DNA of 13,097 nucleotides from CAG-238 sp963601575. Its GTDB lineage: Bacteria > Bacillota > Clostridia > Peptostreptococcales > Anaerovoracaceae. Both the position numbers and the translations under genes were made by a program. Numbering within the stretch: the stretch's first letter is position 1; each line of letters starts with the position of its first letter. Of this stretch, positions 1-9,605 are shown in pieces. The stretch lies in contig CAVCFO010000038.1 in the NCBI GenBank assembly GCA_963601575.1, forward strand, positions 1 through 13,097. The letters are read 5' to 3'. The notes under the pieces are model-generated. The model did not search any database. It saw only the letters and a list, made by a program, of their open reading frames with translations, and had not been told where the DNA came from.

Positions 1-39
1 CAGCATCACGCTCATAATAATCGCAAAAATTTTCTTCAT
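1..39 (-). CDS. 5' end of a secreted protein or lipoprotein gene (partial)
   Basis: The reverse strand reads ATG at 39 and continues in frame to the window edge, giving only 13 residues, MKKIFAIIMSVML. Two lysines followed by a run of hydrophobic residues is the classic start of a Sec signal peptide or lipoprotein leader. A ribosome site (AAAGGAAG, 46-53 on the reverse strand) lies 6 bases before the ATG, which supports a real start despite the short visible length. It is divergent from the XRE regulator at 279, so the regulator could control it. The mature protein lies outside the window and its function cannot be stated. Confidence 0.65.
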   Translation of the reverse strand, partial: MKKIFAIIMSVML

Positions 40-203
40 TTTGTTCTTCCTTTCTTTTCTTAAATTTGTTTATATCATAGCTTTTGCCATAATATCGATC
101 TTTGTGCAAAATTCGGAGGATCCCCGCTTTTAATTCACGCTCTGCGGAAATGTATTGTTTTTATTCTGCATTTTTCATAATAATAACACATTCAATATGT
201 CGC

Positions 204-232
204 TTCAAGCATTTCTGCGGATTTGATATTAT
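204..232 (+). promoter_or_regulatory. Possible promoter of the XRE regulator gene
   Basis: A TTCAAG (204-209) and a TATTAT (227-232) are separated by 17 bases, about 45 bases ahead of the start codon at 279. The -10 matches 5 of 6 consensus bases but the -35 only 3 of 6, in an AT-rich stretch where chance matches are common. An alternative is TTGATA (223-228) with a poorly spaced -10. Confidence 0.3.
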
Positions 233-278
233 ATTTTTTGCTTTATATCGTATAGAATGTATTTATGGAGGTAGCTTT

Positions 279-605
279 ATGCGTGAGATATGTGAAATGT
301 ACGAAAAAAATTTCGGTGACAGACTGGCGTTTCTCAGAATGCAAAAGGGCGTGTCCGCAAGGGATATGAGCCTGTCCATCGGACAAAATCCCAGCTACAT
401 AAACAGCATCGAAAACAAGAAAGCCCTGCCTTCCATGAGCTCATTCTTTTTTATTTGCGAATTTTTGGGGGTATCTCCTTGCGAATTTTTCGACACACAA
501 AATCAAAGTCCCAAGGAACTTCGTGAGCTTATAGAAATCCTGAGAAGGCTGCCCGCAAATGACATTGAATGTATCTCCTACATCGCAGGCAGGCTGCTGC
601 CCTAG
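279..605 (+). CDS. XRE-family helix-turn-helix transcriptional regulator
   Basis: This encodes a 108-residue cytosolic DNA-binding protein. Residues about 11-70 form a Cro/C1-type helix-turn-helix: FGDRLAFLRMQKGVSARDMS as the first helices, then a recognition segment with NPSYINSIENKKALPS, then the FFFICEFLGVSPCEFF closing helix. The last 38 residues form a short helical tail with no recognised effector domain. The frame is open upstream to 102, but ATG 279 is preferred: a perfect GGAGGT (267-272) sits 6 bases before it and the upstream translation has no domain character. It is transcribed alone, divergent from the truncated signal-peptide gene and followed by hairpins at 634-690. Regulators of this size often control themselves or a divergent neighbour; no operator repeat was found. 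The target is unknown. Confidence 0.85.
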   Translation: MREICEMYEKNFGDRLAFLRMQKGVSARDMSLSIGQNPSYINSIENKKALPSMSSFFFICEFLGVSPCEFFDTQNQSPKELRELIEILRRLPANDIECISYIAGRLLP

Positions 606-633
606 AAAGCATGTTTAGGGCAAGGTACAGAAT

Positions 634-660
634 AAAAAAGAGGGCCTCAGCCCTCAAATT
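634..660 (-). terminator. Rho-independent terminator for the STAS-kinase gene
   Basis: On the reverse strand, GAGGGC and GCCCTC form a perfect 6-bp stem around a TGAG loop (640-655), followed directly by TTTTTTATT (about 639-631). It lies roughly 70 bases past the stop codon at 724. Read rightward the tail is AAATTT, so it serves the leftward transcript best. Confidence 0.75.
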
Positions 661-671
661 TATAGTTTGGA

Positions 672-695
672 AGGGCGTATGCCCTGTTTTTCTCT
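672..695 (+). terminator. Weak rightward terminator after the XRE gene
   Basis: AGGGC (672-676) and GCCCT (681-685) form a 5-bp stem around GTAT, followed by GTTTTTCTCT. The stem is short, so termination may be partial. It lies about 67 bases past the XRE stop and faces the oncoming leftward transcript. Confidence 0.45.
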
Positions 696-719
696 CGAGA
701 GCAAATCGGTTTGCCCTCG
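696..719 (-). other. Hairpin directly after the STAS-kinase stop codon
   Basis: On the leftward RNA, CGAGGGCAAA pairs with TTTGCTCTCG around a CCGA loop, 10 bp with one G-U pair. On the rightward strand the same position is an A-C mismatch, so the fold favours the leftward transcript. No U tract follows, so it may protect the mRNA 3' end rather than terminate it. Confidence 0.5.
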
Positions 720-723
720 CAAG

Positions 724-1899
724 CTAAAATGTCAGCTCCTCTGTTTCCGCAACGAGCTTGGTGAGGGCGTCCGTGTAATATTCGATAAGCTGCCGGCGAT
801 TCGGCGCATCCCTACGTATAGTTCGTCGCAGGAGTCTCATGTAGCCCATGATTTTCGCCTTGTTTTCGACCTCCGCGATCCTCGCTTCATCCTCGGTGTC
901 CAGGTACATGGCAAGGGATCTTCTCCAGAATTCTCCCGCCGTTTCAAACGAAAATCCCAGAAATCTCAGCGCCTCTTCATGGTCGGGCTCAAGAAATCCC
1001 ACGAACGCGTTGAACATGGATCCAAGCTCAAAGATCGGATGTCCCATGCAGAGAGTGTCCATGTCGATGAGCAGCGCTTCGCCGTCTCGTACCATGATAT
1101 TGTTCGTATGATAATCCCCGTGGAGCATGGTATTCTGGCAAGGCACCGCTTCTACCATCTTGTAGAGTTTCTCGCCTGTTTCCGCCGGCAGATGCTCCCG
1201 GCAGAATCCTGCCCAGTCGAGAGCAAGCTCTCTCATGTCCGGCATATCCCCCGGGTTCACCTCCGTAGCGTGAATCTGCTTTACCATGTCGACATAGTAT
1301 TTTAGCGGTAGCTCAAGATGCTCCGGATCTTTTTTTATCATCTTGGAAAGTGACGTTGCCGCAAGAAGCTCCATCACCGTGCCGTAGCTTTCGCCGATGC
1401 GCACCACGTCATAAGGAATCGCCGTGTTGATTCCAAGCACCAGCGCCTTGCGGGCAAGCTCCCTCTCCCGCTGAATCTCCGGCAGGGCGTCCGCGTTGAA
1501 ATAGAGCTTGATAATCGTCTCTGCGTCGTAGCGATAAACCGCGCCGTTTGCGCCCTTTCCGATCATCTCACAGCCCTCTACGGAAAGATGACGATACGCC
1601 TTTTTGACTGCAATCATCTCCGTAAAGCCCGTCATATCGAGAACCTCATAGACCTCCGGCGAAACATTGATTATCGCAAGCTCGGAATCTTCCTTTCTTA
1701 GGCGAAGGAGTATGCGAAGTCCCGCGCTGGAAAGATACTCAAGATCTTCTGCATCAAGCACCGTATGAAGTCCCGCATTCTCCTTTCGGATCGCCTGGAT
1801 TTTCTCCTCAGCTTGGGCGGCATTGCTCGCATCGATACGCCCCGCAAGACCGATATAAAGGATCCCTCCGTTCACATGTGATTTTATCTGTTCTGTCAT
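724..1899 (-). CDS. STAS domain fused to an aminoglycoside-phosphotransferase-like kinase
   Basis: The 391-residue cytosolic protein has two domains. Residues about 1-100 are a STAS fold of the anti-sigma-factor-antagonist type; LSSAGLRILL (residues 56-65) carries serines 57/58 where SpoIIAA-like proteins are phosphorylated. Residues about 110-360 are an APH/choline-kinase-like domain: glycine loop GKGANGAVY (114-122), ATP lysine K131, catalytic loop HGDYHTNN (260-267, D262 and N267), and metal-binding LIDMD (277-281). It resembles the TIGR02172-type kinase-like family. The frame opens seven codons earlier at a TTG, but the ribosome site AAAAGGAG (1910-1917) overlaps that start and sits 10 bases before ATG 1899, so 1899 is preferred. 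It follows the hydrolase by 54 bases, probably on one transcript. The substrate is unknown; a small molecule or a protein partner is equally possible. Confidence 0.85.
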   Translation of the reverse strand: MTEQIKSHVNGGILYIGLAGRIDASNAAQAEEKIQAIRKENAGLHTVLDAEDLEYLSSAGLRILLRLRKEDSELAIINVSPEVYEVLDMTGFTEMIAVKKAYRHLSVEGCEMIGKGANGAVYRYDAETIIKLYFNADALPEIQRERELARKALVLGINTAIPYDVVRIGESYGTVMELLAATSLSKMIKKDPEHLELPLKYYVDMVKQIHATEVNPGDMPDMRELALDWAGFCREHLPAETGEKLYKMVEAVPCQNTMLHGDYHTNNIMVRDGEALLIDMDTLCMGHPIFELGSMFNAFVGFLEPDHEEALRFLGFSFETAGEFWRRSLAMYLDTEDEARIAEVENKAKIMGYMRLLRRTIRRDAPNRRQLIEYYTDALTKLVAETEELTF

Positions 1900-1953
1900 A
1901 TTGCTCATTCTCCTTTTCAAGTTTTCTCCGATTTTTAGTTAAATATCTCCGCC

Positions 1954-2736
1954 TTATTTTGCAAAGAACTCAAGGCAGCGCTGCCTATAGTCAGGCGCCT
2001 CGTCGTATACGGCATGTCCGTAACTTTCTTCGTACATATATATCTCGCAGGAAAGCGCCTCTGCTATCTCTTCTGAGCCTTCCAGTGTCACAACCCTGTC
2101 GCCACGGGAACCGATAACAAGAGTCTCGCATTTGATTTTGTCAAGCTCGTCATAGCAGTTAAAGTCCTTGCATGCCTCGGTCAAAATTGCAAGCCGATGG
2201 AATTCTTCTTCTGCGATCCCCTTGTTCATATCTATAAGCGCCTCTCGATAAGCATCCAGTGTTTCTTTCGAATATACATTATCTATAAAGCTTGCAATGA
2301 GCGCCTCTTCGTTCTTTTCTTTTGCAAGGTGCAGCCACCGGCAAACTATATTATTGAAATTTTCGTTCGGTTTTGAGAGCGTGGAGCCGAGGATCATTTT
2401 GCAAACGAGCTCTGGGCAGTCGATGGCAAGATACATTGCGATCATCCCGCCTTGGGATGCGCCGAAGACATAGGCATTCTCAATGCCGAGGGCTTTCATT
2501 GCCTTTGCCGTATCCGCCGCCATTTCTCTGATTGTATATCCCTCGCCGAAATTCTTTGCTCGGTCAAACACATATACTGTATAATCCTTTGCGAAATCCT
2601 TGTAGGCATCTGCAATCATATCTTCGAGCCCCATTACGCTGTGTATGGAAAGCCCCGGTATAATAACAAAGTTCTTTTCTCCGCTACCGAAGGTGATATA
2701 ATTCATCTCCATGCCGCCTGCAGTAACTATTTTCAT
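1954..2736 (-). CDS. Alpha/beta-fold hydrolase
   Basis: This is a 260-residue single-domain alpha/beta hydrolase, probably cytosolic as no signal peptide is seen. The nucleophile elbow GASQGG places the catalytic serine at residue 94. The acid is probably D213 in GSRGDRVV and the base H241 in YGHAVYDE, which completes the triad in the usual order. The PGLSIHS segment near residue 28 is the oxyanion-hole loop. A cap region lies between about 120 and 185. An ATG two codons earlier (2742) directly touches the AAGAGGAG ribosome site (2743-2750), whereas ATG 2736 has a 6-base spacer, so 2736 is chosen. It leads a two-gene unit with the STAS-kinase gene and has a strong promoter at 2766-2794. The substrate (ester, lactone, amide or other) cannot be told from sequence. 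Confidence 0.88.
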   Translation of the reverse strand: MKIVTAGGMEMNYITFGSGEKNFVIIPGLSIHSVMGLEDMIADAYKDFAKDYTVYVFDRAKNFGEGYTIREMAADTAKAMKALGIENAYVFGASQGGMIAMYLAIDCPELVCKMILGSTLSKPNENFNNIVCRWLHLAKEKNEEALIASFIDNVYSKETLDAYREALIDMNKGIAEEEFHRLAILTEACKDFNCYDELDKIKCETLVIGSRGDRVVTLEGSEEIAEALSCEIYMYEESYGHAVYDEAPDYRQRCLEFFAK

Positions 2737-2765
2737 GTCCATCTCCTCTTCGTTTTTCTGCTGTT

Positions 2766-2794
2766 ATTATAGCAAAAAACTTTCTGAATCTCAA
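2766..2794 (-). promoter_or_regulatory. Sigma-A-type promoter of the hydrolase/STAS-kinase unit
   Basis: On the reverse strand, TTGAGA (2789-2794) and a perfect TATAAT (2766-2771) are separated by exactly 17 bases. Expected transcription start is near 2759, giving a very short leader before the ribosome site at 2743-2750. Confidence 0.8.
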
Positions 2795-2846
2795 TATAAT
2801 TTTGTGTGCCTACTGCCCCTGCACTTGATATCCCCAGCCGAATGTT

Positions 2847-2879
2847 TTTTCACATATTTAACAAGAATTTAACAAGCTA
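2847..2879 (+). promoter_or_regulatory. Candidate PhoP box upstream of the VTC-DUF4956-CotH cluster
   Basis: TTAACA occurs at 2858-2863 and again at 2869-2874, separated by 5 bases, so the repeats sit one helical turn (11 bp) apart on one DNA face. A weaker TTTTCA is in phase at 2847-2852. This matches the Bacillus subtilis PhoP consensus, direct repeats of TT(A/C/T)A(C/T)A with about 5-base gaps. The repeat continues in sequence (TTTAACAAG twice). A clear -10 element downstream was not found. Another OmpR-type regulator could use similar repeats. Confidence 0.5.
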
Positions 2880-3012
2880 ATTTCTTGATTTTTTCGCTTT
2901 ACACCCACCCGCGACCGGCCTGGGAGTGGTATTCTTTTTTTACCAAACGAATCTTTGGGATCTTCGGCGAGGATTGCCGCAGGTTCACGAAAAATTTATG
3001 GAGGATTTTGAC

Positions 3013-3711
3013 ATGGCTGAATTAACTGCTGTTCGCACGTCCGGCAAGTTCCGGCACGAGCATAAGTATGCGATAGATTATTTCAACTATATGGCTCTCA
3101 GGCAAAAGCTCTCAGTTGTCATGCAGCGGGATAAATACGCACCGGCGGACGGGAAATACCTGATTACGAGCCTATATTTTGACAACTGCTTCGACAAGGC
3201 GCTCAAAGAAAAGCTTTCCGGAGTCAGCAAGCGAGAAAAGTTTCGGCTTCGCTACTACGGCGAAAATACGGAAAATATTTTTCTCGAAAAAAAGCAGAAG
3301 GTTAACGGGCTTTGCCTCAAGACCTCGGCGAAGATTTCCCACGAGGATTGCCTTGGTATTTTGAACGGGCATCACGATTTTCTGCTCAGCTCTGATTCTG
3401 AGCTTATTTCGGAGCTTGCCTTCAAGATGCAGACTCAGCTTCTCCGCCCTCGAACGGTAGTTCGCTACTATCGCGAGGCTTTCGTCTATCCTGCGGGGAA
3501 CGTGCGGGTGACCTTTGACTCGGACATATCCACGGGGCTTTCGCCGGACTGGTTCTTCGAGCCATCGCCGGCACCTCTGGGAGATTCCGTGATGATTATG
3601 GAAGTAAAATATGACGAATTTTTGCCGGAAATTATCAGGCATATCGTCCAGCCACATTGCACAAGGCTTCAGGCCTTTTCAAAATATGCCTCATGCCGGG
3701 GAATGGCATAG
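3013..3711 (+). CDS. VTC-domain protein (polyphosphate-polymerase-like)
   Basis: The 232-residue cytosolic protein matches the VTC domain, the catalytic fold of the yeast vacuolar polyphosphate polymerase Vtc4, a triphosphate-tunnel enzyme. Expected tunnel residues are present: HEHKY (15-19), SLYFD (53-57), KFRLRYYG (76-83, basic R78 and R80), FLEKKQK (90-96), TVVRYYREAF (148-157), RVTFD (165-169) and the C-terminal IMEVKYDEFLP (195-205) with E197 and K199, then SKYASC. No SPX domain or membrane segments, unlike the yeast protein. The frame is open from 2926, but ATG 3013 has GGAGG (3000-3004) 8 bases ahead, and the upstream 29 residues look non-coding. It heads a cluster with DUF4956 and CotH genes. 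Polymerase activity is inferred from the family; some VTC-like proteins may act on other substrates. Confidence 0.85.
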   Translation: MAELTAVRTSGKFRHEHKYAIDYFNYMALRQKLSVVMQRDKYAPADGKYLITSLYFDNCFDKALKEKLSGVSKREKFRLRYYGENTENIFLEKKQKVNGLCLKTSAKISHEDCLGILNGHHDFLLSSDSELISELAFKMQTQLLRPRTVVRYYREAFVYPAGNVRVTFDSDISTGLSPDWFFEPSPAPLGDSVMIMEVKYDEFLPEIIRHIVQPHCTRLQAFSKYASCRGMA

Positions 3712-3783
3712 GCTAAAATCATTTATTATTTTAGCCGAAGGCCTCGGCATAACTTTATTTAATAACTAAGCCGGATAAACGGC
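3711..3783 (+). other. Three hairpins between the VTC and DUF4956 genes
   Basis: Hairpin A: GGCTAAAA (3711-3718) with TTTTAGCC (3729-3736), a perfect 8-bp stem starting at the last base of the VTC stop codon. Hairpin B: GCCGA (3734-3738) with TCGGC (3744-3748). A and B share bases 3734-3736, so they cannot both form fully. Hairpin C: GCCG (3770-3773) with CGGC (3780-3783), ending 5 bases before the next ribosome site (GGAG, 3789-3792). None has a good U tract, so they look like intercistronic processing or attenuation elements rather than a full terminator. Confidence 0.5.
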
Positions 3784-3801
3784 GGAACGGAGATTTTTAT
3801 T

Positions 3802-4473
3802 ATGACTTTTAATGATGTATTCAAATCGAGCTTTCTGGAAAGCGTAACGGACTTTTCAATTTTGGACACACTCCTTGGCATGGCGTGCGCCCTGGTAATC
3901 GGACTTTTTATCTTCTTTATATATAAGAAGACTTCGGCGGGAATCATGTATTCTGCAAGCTTCGGGCTGACCCTCATCGGGCTTTCCCTGGTAACTTCGC
4001 TGGTAATCATGGCGGTAACTTCCAACGTAATCCTGTCCCTTGGCATGGTCGGCGCCTTGTCCATCGTGAGATTTCGTGCGGCGATCAAAGAGCCTATCGA
4101 AATCGTGTTCCTTTTCTGGGCGCTTGCCGGCGGAATCGTAGTGGGCGCGGGGCTGATACCTCTTGCCCTTGTGGGTTCTGTCATCATCGGCGCGGTGATC
4201 TTCGTCATGGCAAGCCGCAAAACCCACGAGAATCCGTATATGCTGGTGCTGAATCTTGCTAATGAAGATGCGGAAAACGCGGCTCTTGAGGAGATAAAGG
4301 CAGCCGCTTCCAAATATGTCATCAAGGCGAAAACCGTGACTCCAAAGGGTATCGAGCTTTCCTACGAGGTTAAGCTAAAAGACGCCTCGACGGCGTTCGT
4401 AACCAAAATCGGCAGTATCGCAGGGGTTGAAAGCGCGGCTCTTGTAAGCTACAACGGCGAATATATGTCATAG
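3802..4473 (+). CDS. DUF4956 polytopic membrane protein
   Basis: The 223-residue protein has about four hydrophobic segments in the first 138 residues (roughly 22-41, 51-73, 101-116 and 118-137). The hallmark of the family lies between segments: LGMVGALSIVRFRAAIKEP (residues 80-98), a conserved basic loop near the membrane. The last 80 residues are soluble, alternating beta and alpha, and resemble a small regulatory or ferredoxin-like fold. ATG 3802 has GGAG 9 bases ahead. The biochemical role of DUF4956 is not established. Its position between a VTC gene and a CotH gene, a combination known from other Firmicutes and Actinobacteria, suggests it is the membrane partner of one or both. A channel or scaffold for polyphosphate or another phosphorylated product is a guess. 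Confidence 0.85.
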   Translation: MTFNDVFKSSFLESVTDFSILDTLLGMACALVIGLFIFFIYKKTSAGIMYSASFGLTLIGLSLVTSLVIMAVTSNVILSLGMVGALSIVRFRAAIKEPIEIVFLFWALAGGIVVGAGLIPLALVGSVIIGAVIFVMASRKTHENPYMLVLNLANEDAENAALEEIKAAASKYVIKAKTVTPKGIELSYEVKLKDASTAFVTKIGSIAGVESAALVSYNGEYMS

Positions 4474-4496
4474 GAGTAATTTCTAGGAGTGTTTTT

Positions 4497-6716
4497 ATGA
4501 TTGATAATAAGCATATCGGCAAAATAATTATGTCGATTACGGCGCTGGCTCTTATGTGCCTACTGATTTTCATGCTGGTCTTCGGGGAAGCCGCAAAGGC
4601 TTCGGCATCGGGCATCACCATGGGTTACGAAAGCTCGCTCTTCTCGACGGATTCCATTATCGATGTTGACGTTTCGATTTCTGAGGATGATTGGGCTGAC
4701 CTTTTGGAAAATGCGCTTGACGAGGAATATTATTCCTGCGATGTTACCGTAAATGGCACGAAATATAGCAATGTGGGCATCAGGGCAAAGGGAAATACCA
4801 GTCTTTCCATGGTCGCCTCCAGCGATTCCGACAGGTACAGCTTCAAAATCTGCTTCGACGAGTATGTTGACGGTCAAAGCTGCGATGGGCTTACGAAGCT
4901 GGTTCTCAACAACAATTATAGCGACGCAACCATGATGAAAGAGGCGATCTGCTACGATATGTTTGCATTTCTGGGGGCGGACGCTAGCCTGTATAATTAT
5001 GCAAAGGTTTCTATAAACGGCGAGTATTACGGAGTTTATCTGGCGCTGGAGCCAGTGGAAGAGTGCTTTGCCATGAGGAATTACGGGGCAGATTATGGCG
5101 AGTTCTATAAGCCCGACAATATGGGAATGGGCGGCCCCGGCAAGATGAAGGATTGGGACGGAGATATGTCAGAGTTCTTTGGCGGCGATTCCGATAAGAC
5201 GGGTAATTCGAGCGATTCAAACAAGGATAGCGCCGCAGGCTCGGCATCAGATTCAGGTAGCTCCGGCGGTACCAGTAGCGGTAGCGGATCTGCCACCTCC
5301 GGCGAGGCAAACAGCGGTGTCCCTGAGTTTTCGGGAGAAAAGCAGGGCGGTGATCCCCCTGAAAAGCCGGATGATGCAGACGACCCGGCTGCCTTCGGAA
5401 GCTCAAGTAGCTCAGGCAGCGACGAGAAGCAGGGTGGCAAGGTGCCGAGTGGCGAGCCGCCGGAAATGCCAAGCAGTTCCGATAGCTCAAGCGGTTCGGA
5501 CAGCGCCGGTGATCAAAGCGGAAATGGGCAGAGCGGCCAGATGCCGCAAGGAGATTTTGATGCAGGCGGCAAAGGCGGCCAAATGCAGGGCGTCGATGGT
5601 GCAAGTGGCGGCGGCGACATGGGCTCAGGCGGCGGCGCAAACCTGAATTATGTGGACGACAGCCTGGATAGCTACGATGCGATATGGGAAGGCAGCGTGT
5701 TTAGCACCACAGACAAAGACCACAGCAGAGTTGTAAAGGCTCTGAAAAAGATCTGTGATGAGGACGCTGACACAGACACGCTGGCAAAATATATGGACGT
5801 TGACAATGTGCTGCGCTATATGGCAGTCCACACATTCGTTGTGAACCTCGACAGCCTTTCCGGCAACATGGCGCACAACTATTATCTGTACGAGGATGAT
5901 TCGAGGCTTAATATAATTCCTTGGGACTATAACCTTGCTTTCGGTGGTTTCCAGTCGCAAGGCGCAAGCGACATCATCAACTTCCCGATCGACACGCCTT
6001 TTACCTCTGCGGTAAGCACAGAAGACAGGCAGTTCTTTATGTCGCTTCTTGAAAACGAGGAATATCTGGCGCAGTATCACGAATATTTGCAGCAGCTTGC
6101 AGAGGAATATGTAGGCGGCGGATACTTTGAAAATACTGTCTCACGCATTACATCGCAGATAGACGATTTGGTTGAAACAGACCCTACATCCTTCTATTCT
6201 TATGATGAGTATACCGCCGCCGTAGAAATGCTGAAAGAAACCGTTTTCCTCCGGGCAGAAAGCGTGCTTGGGCAGCTTGACGGCAGCATCCCATCCACAA
6301 GAGACGGGCAGGATGAAGACTCTTCATCGCTGATCGACGCCTCCGCCATAGACCTTACGAGCATGGGCGTAATGAACGGAGGCGGCGGAGGCTCAGGCGG
6401 TGGCGGAGATGAACGCGGCGGTCCCGGCGGTGACGCAGGACAAGGCGGCGGACCGAGCGGAGATTCGAGGCAGCCGCAGGGCGGCGCAACCGGCAGCAGC
6501 TCTGAGCAGTCAGCAGGCGACGCGACCGGCAGCAGCTCCGAGCAATCAGCAAGCGATGCTTCGGACGGTTCTTCGGGGCAAGGTCCAAGCGGCGCTCCTA
6601 GCGGCGGCTCAGGGCAGCCGCCTAATATGAACTCCGGCACAGGCTCCGGCCAGCCGCCAAGTGATGCCACAGGCAGCACCGCTACGGATTCGGACAGCAA
6701 TGCAGACACAGTCTAA
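4497..6716 (+). CDS. Membrane-anchored CotH-type kinase with large low-complexity insert
   Basis: The 739-residue protein starts with a hydrophobic segment (about 8-30), a signal peptide or anchor placing the rest outside the membrane. CotH proteins are atypical protein kinases first known from spore coats. The kinase fold is split. The N-terminal part (about 52-206) has RAKGNTS (96-102, ATP lysine K99) and VLNNNYSD (136-143). The C-terminal part (about 384-595) has VNLDSLSGN (449-457, D452) and IPWDYNLAFGG (474-484, metal ligand D477). Between them lie about 175 residues rich in Gly, Ser, Asp, Gln and Pro. A second such tail (about 600-739) closes the protein. Catalytic residues are intact, so it should be active. 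AGGAG (4485-4489) precedes ATG 4497; the gap from the DUF4956 gene is 23 bases, so they are cotranscribed. Substrate unknown; its own Ser-rich regions are candidates. Confidence 0.88.
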   Translation: MIDNKHIGKIIMSITALALMCLLIFMLVFGEAAKASASGITMGYESSLFSTDSIIDVDVSISEDDWADLLENALDEEYYSCDVTVNGTKYSNVGIRAKGNTSLSMVASSDSDRYSFKICFDEYVDGQSCDGLTKLVLNNNYSDATMMKEAICYDMFAFLGADASLYNYAKVSINGEYYGVYLALEPVEECFAMRNYGADYGEFYKPDNMGMGGPGKMKDWDGDMSEFFGGDSDKTGNSSDSNKDSAAGSASDSGSSGGTSSGSGSATSGEANSGVPEFSGEKQGGDPPEKPDDADDPAAFGSSSSSGSDEKQGGKVPSGEPPEMPSSSDSSSGSDSAGDQSGNGQSGQMPQGDFDAGGKGGQMQGVDGASGGGDMGSGGGANLNYVDDSLDSYDAIWEGSVFSTTDKDHSRVVKALKKICDEDADTDTLAKYMDVDNVLRYMAVHTFVVNLDSLSGNMAHNYYLYEDDSRLNIIPWDYNLAFGGFQSQGASDIINFPIDTPFTSAVSTEDRQFFMSLLENEEYLAQYHEYLQQLAEEYVGGGYFENTVSRITSQIDDLVETDPTSFYSYDEYTAAVEMLKETVFLRAESVLGQLDGSIPSTRDGQDEDSSSLIDASAIDLTSMGVMNGGGGGSGGGGDERGGPGGDAGQGGGPSGDSRQPQGGATGSSSEQSAGDATGSSSEQSASDASDGSSGQGPSGAPSGGSGQPPNMNSGTGSGQPPSDATGSTATDSDSNADTV
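5112..5640 (+). repeat. Low-complexity Gly/Ser/Asp-rich coding insert in the CotH kinase
   Basis: Codons for residues about 206-381 encode almost only Gly, Ser, Asp, Gln, Pro, Lys and Glu, with acidic serine-lysine clusters such as DSDKTGNSSDSNKDS (231-245). The segment interrupts the kinase fold between its two conserved halves without breaking the frame. No exact tandem unit was seen by eye. Confidence 0.8.
6486..6557 (+). repeat. 36-bp tandem duplication in the CotH C-terminal tail
   Basis: Two in-frame 36-bp units (6486-6521 and 6522-6557) encode ATGSSSEQSAGD and ATGSSSEQSASD. They differ at a few bases, mostly silent, so the duplication is not brand new or is under selection for protein sequence. 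Confidence 0.85.
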
Positions 6717-6727
6717 GACTATAAGCT

Positions 6728-6775
6728 AAAAGAAAAACTTGTTACTAGCAAATGCTAATAACAAGTTTTTCTTTT
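6728..6775. terminator. Bidirectional terminator between the CotH and secA genes
   Basis: A 17-bp perfect outer stem (6728-6744 with 6759-6775, built on AAAACTTGTTA and its complement), one C-A mismatch, and an inner TAGC/GCTA stem around AAAT. The arms supply a U tract in both directions (TTTTTCTTTT rightward, TTTTTCTTTT leftward). It lies 12 bases after the CotH stop and 35 after the secA stop, ending both converging transcripts. Confidence 0.92.
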
Positions 6776-6809
6776 CGTCTGAGTTTTTCAGGGCACCTCG
6801 CATGCAAAC

Positions 6810-9590
<2,781 letters not shown>

Positions 9591-9605
9591 TATTATCCCC
9601 TTTCT

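Noticed and set aside
667..1305. Rightward open frame of 212 codons opposite the STAS-kinase gene
   Set aside because: It lies fully antisense to a well-supported gene with conserved kinase motifs, has no ribosome site and no domain character.
2926..3012. Upstream extension of the VTC protein by 29 residues
   Set aside because: No ribosome site precedes it, while GGAGG is correctly placed before ATG 3013, and family similarity begins after that start.
5199..5460. Possible CRISPR or tandem array in the repetitive CotH region
   Set aside because: Repetition is at amino-acid composition level inside one frame; no constant repeat with unique spacers is present.
5011..5640. Long reverse-strand and alternative frames opposite the CotH insert, rich in Arg or Pro
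   Set aside because: They arise from the GC-rich, low-complexity codons of the CotH insert; composition is skewed and no start signal exists.
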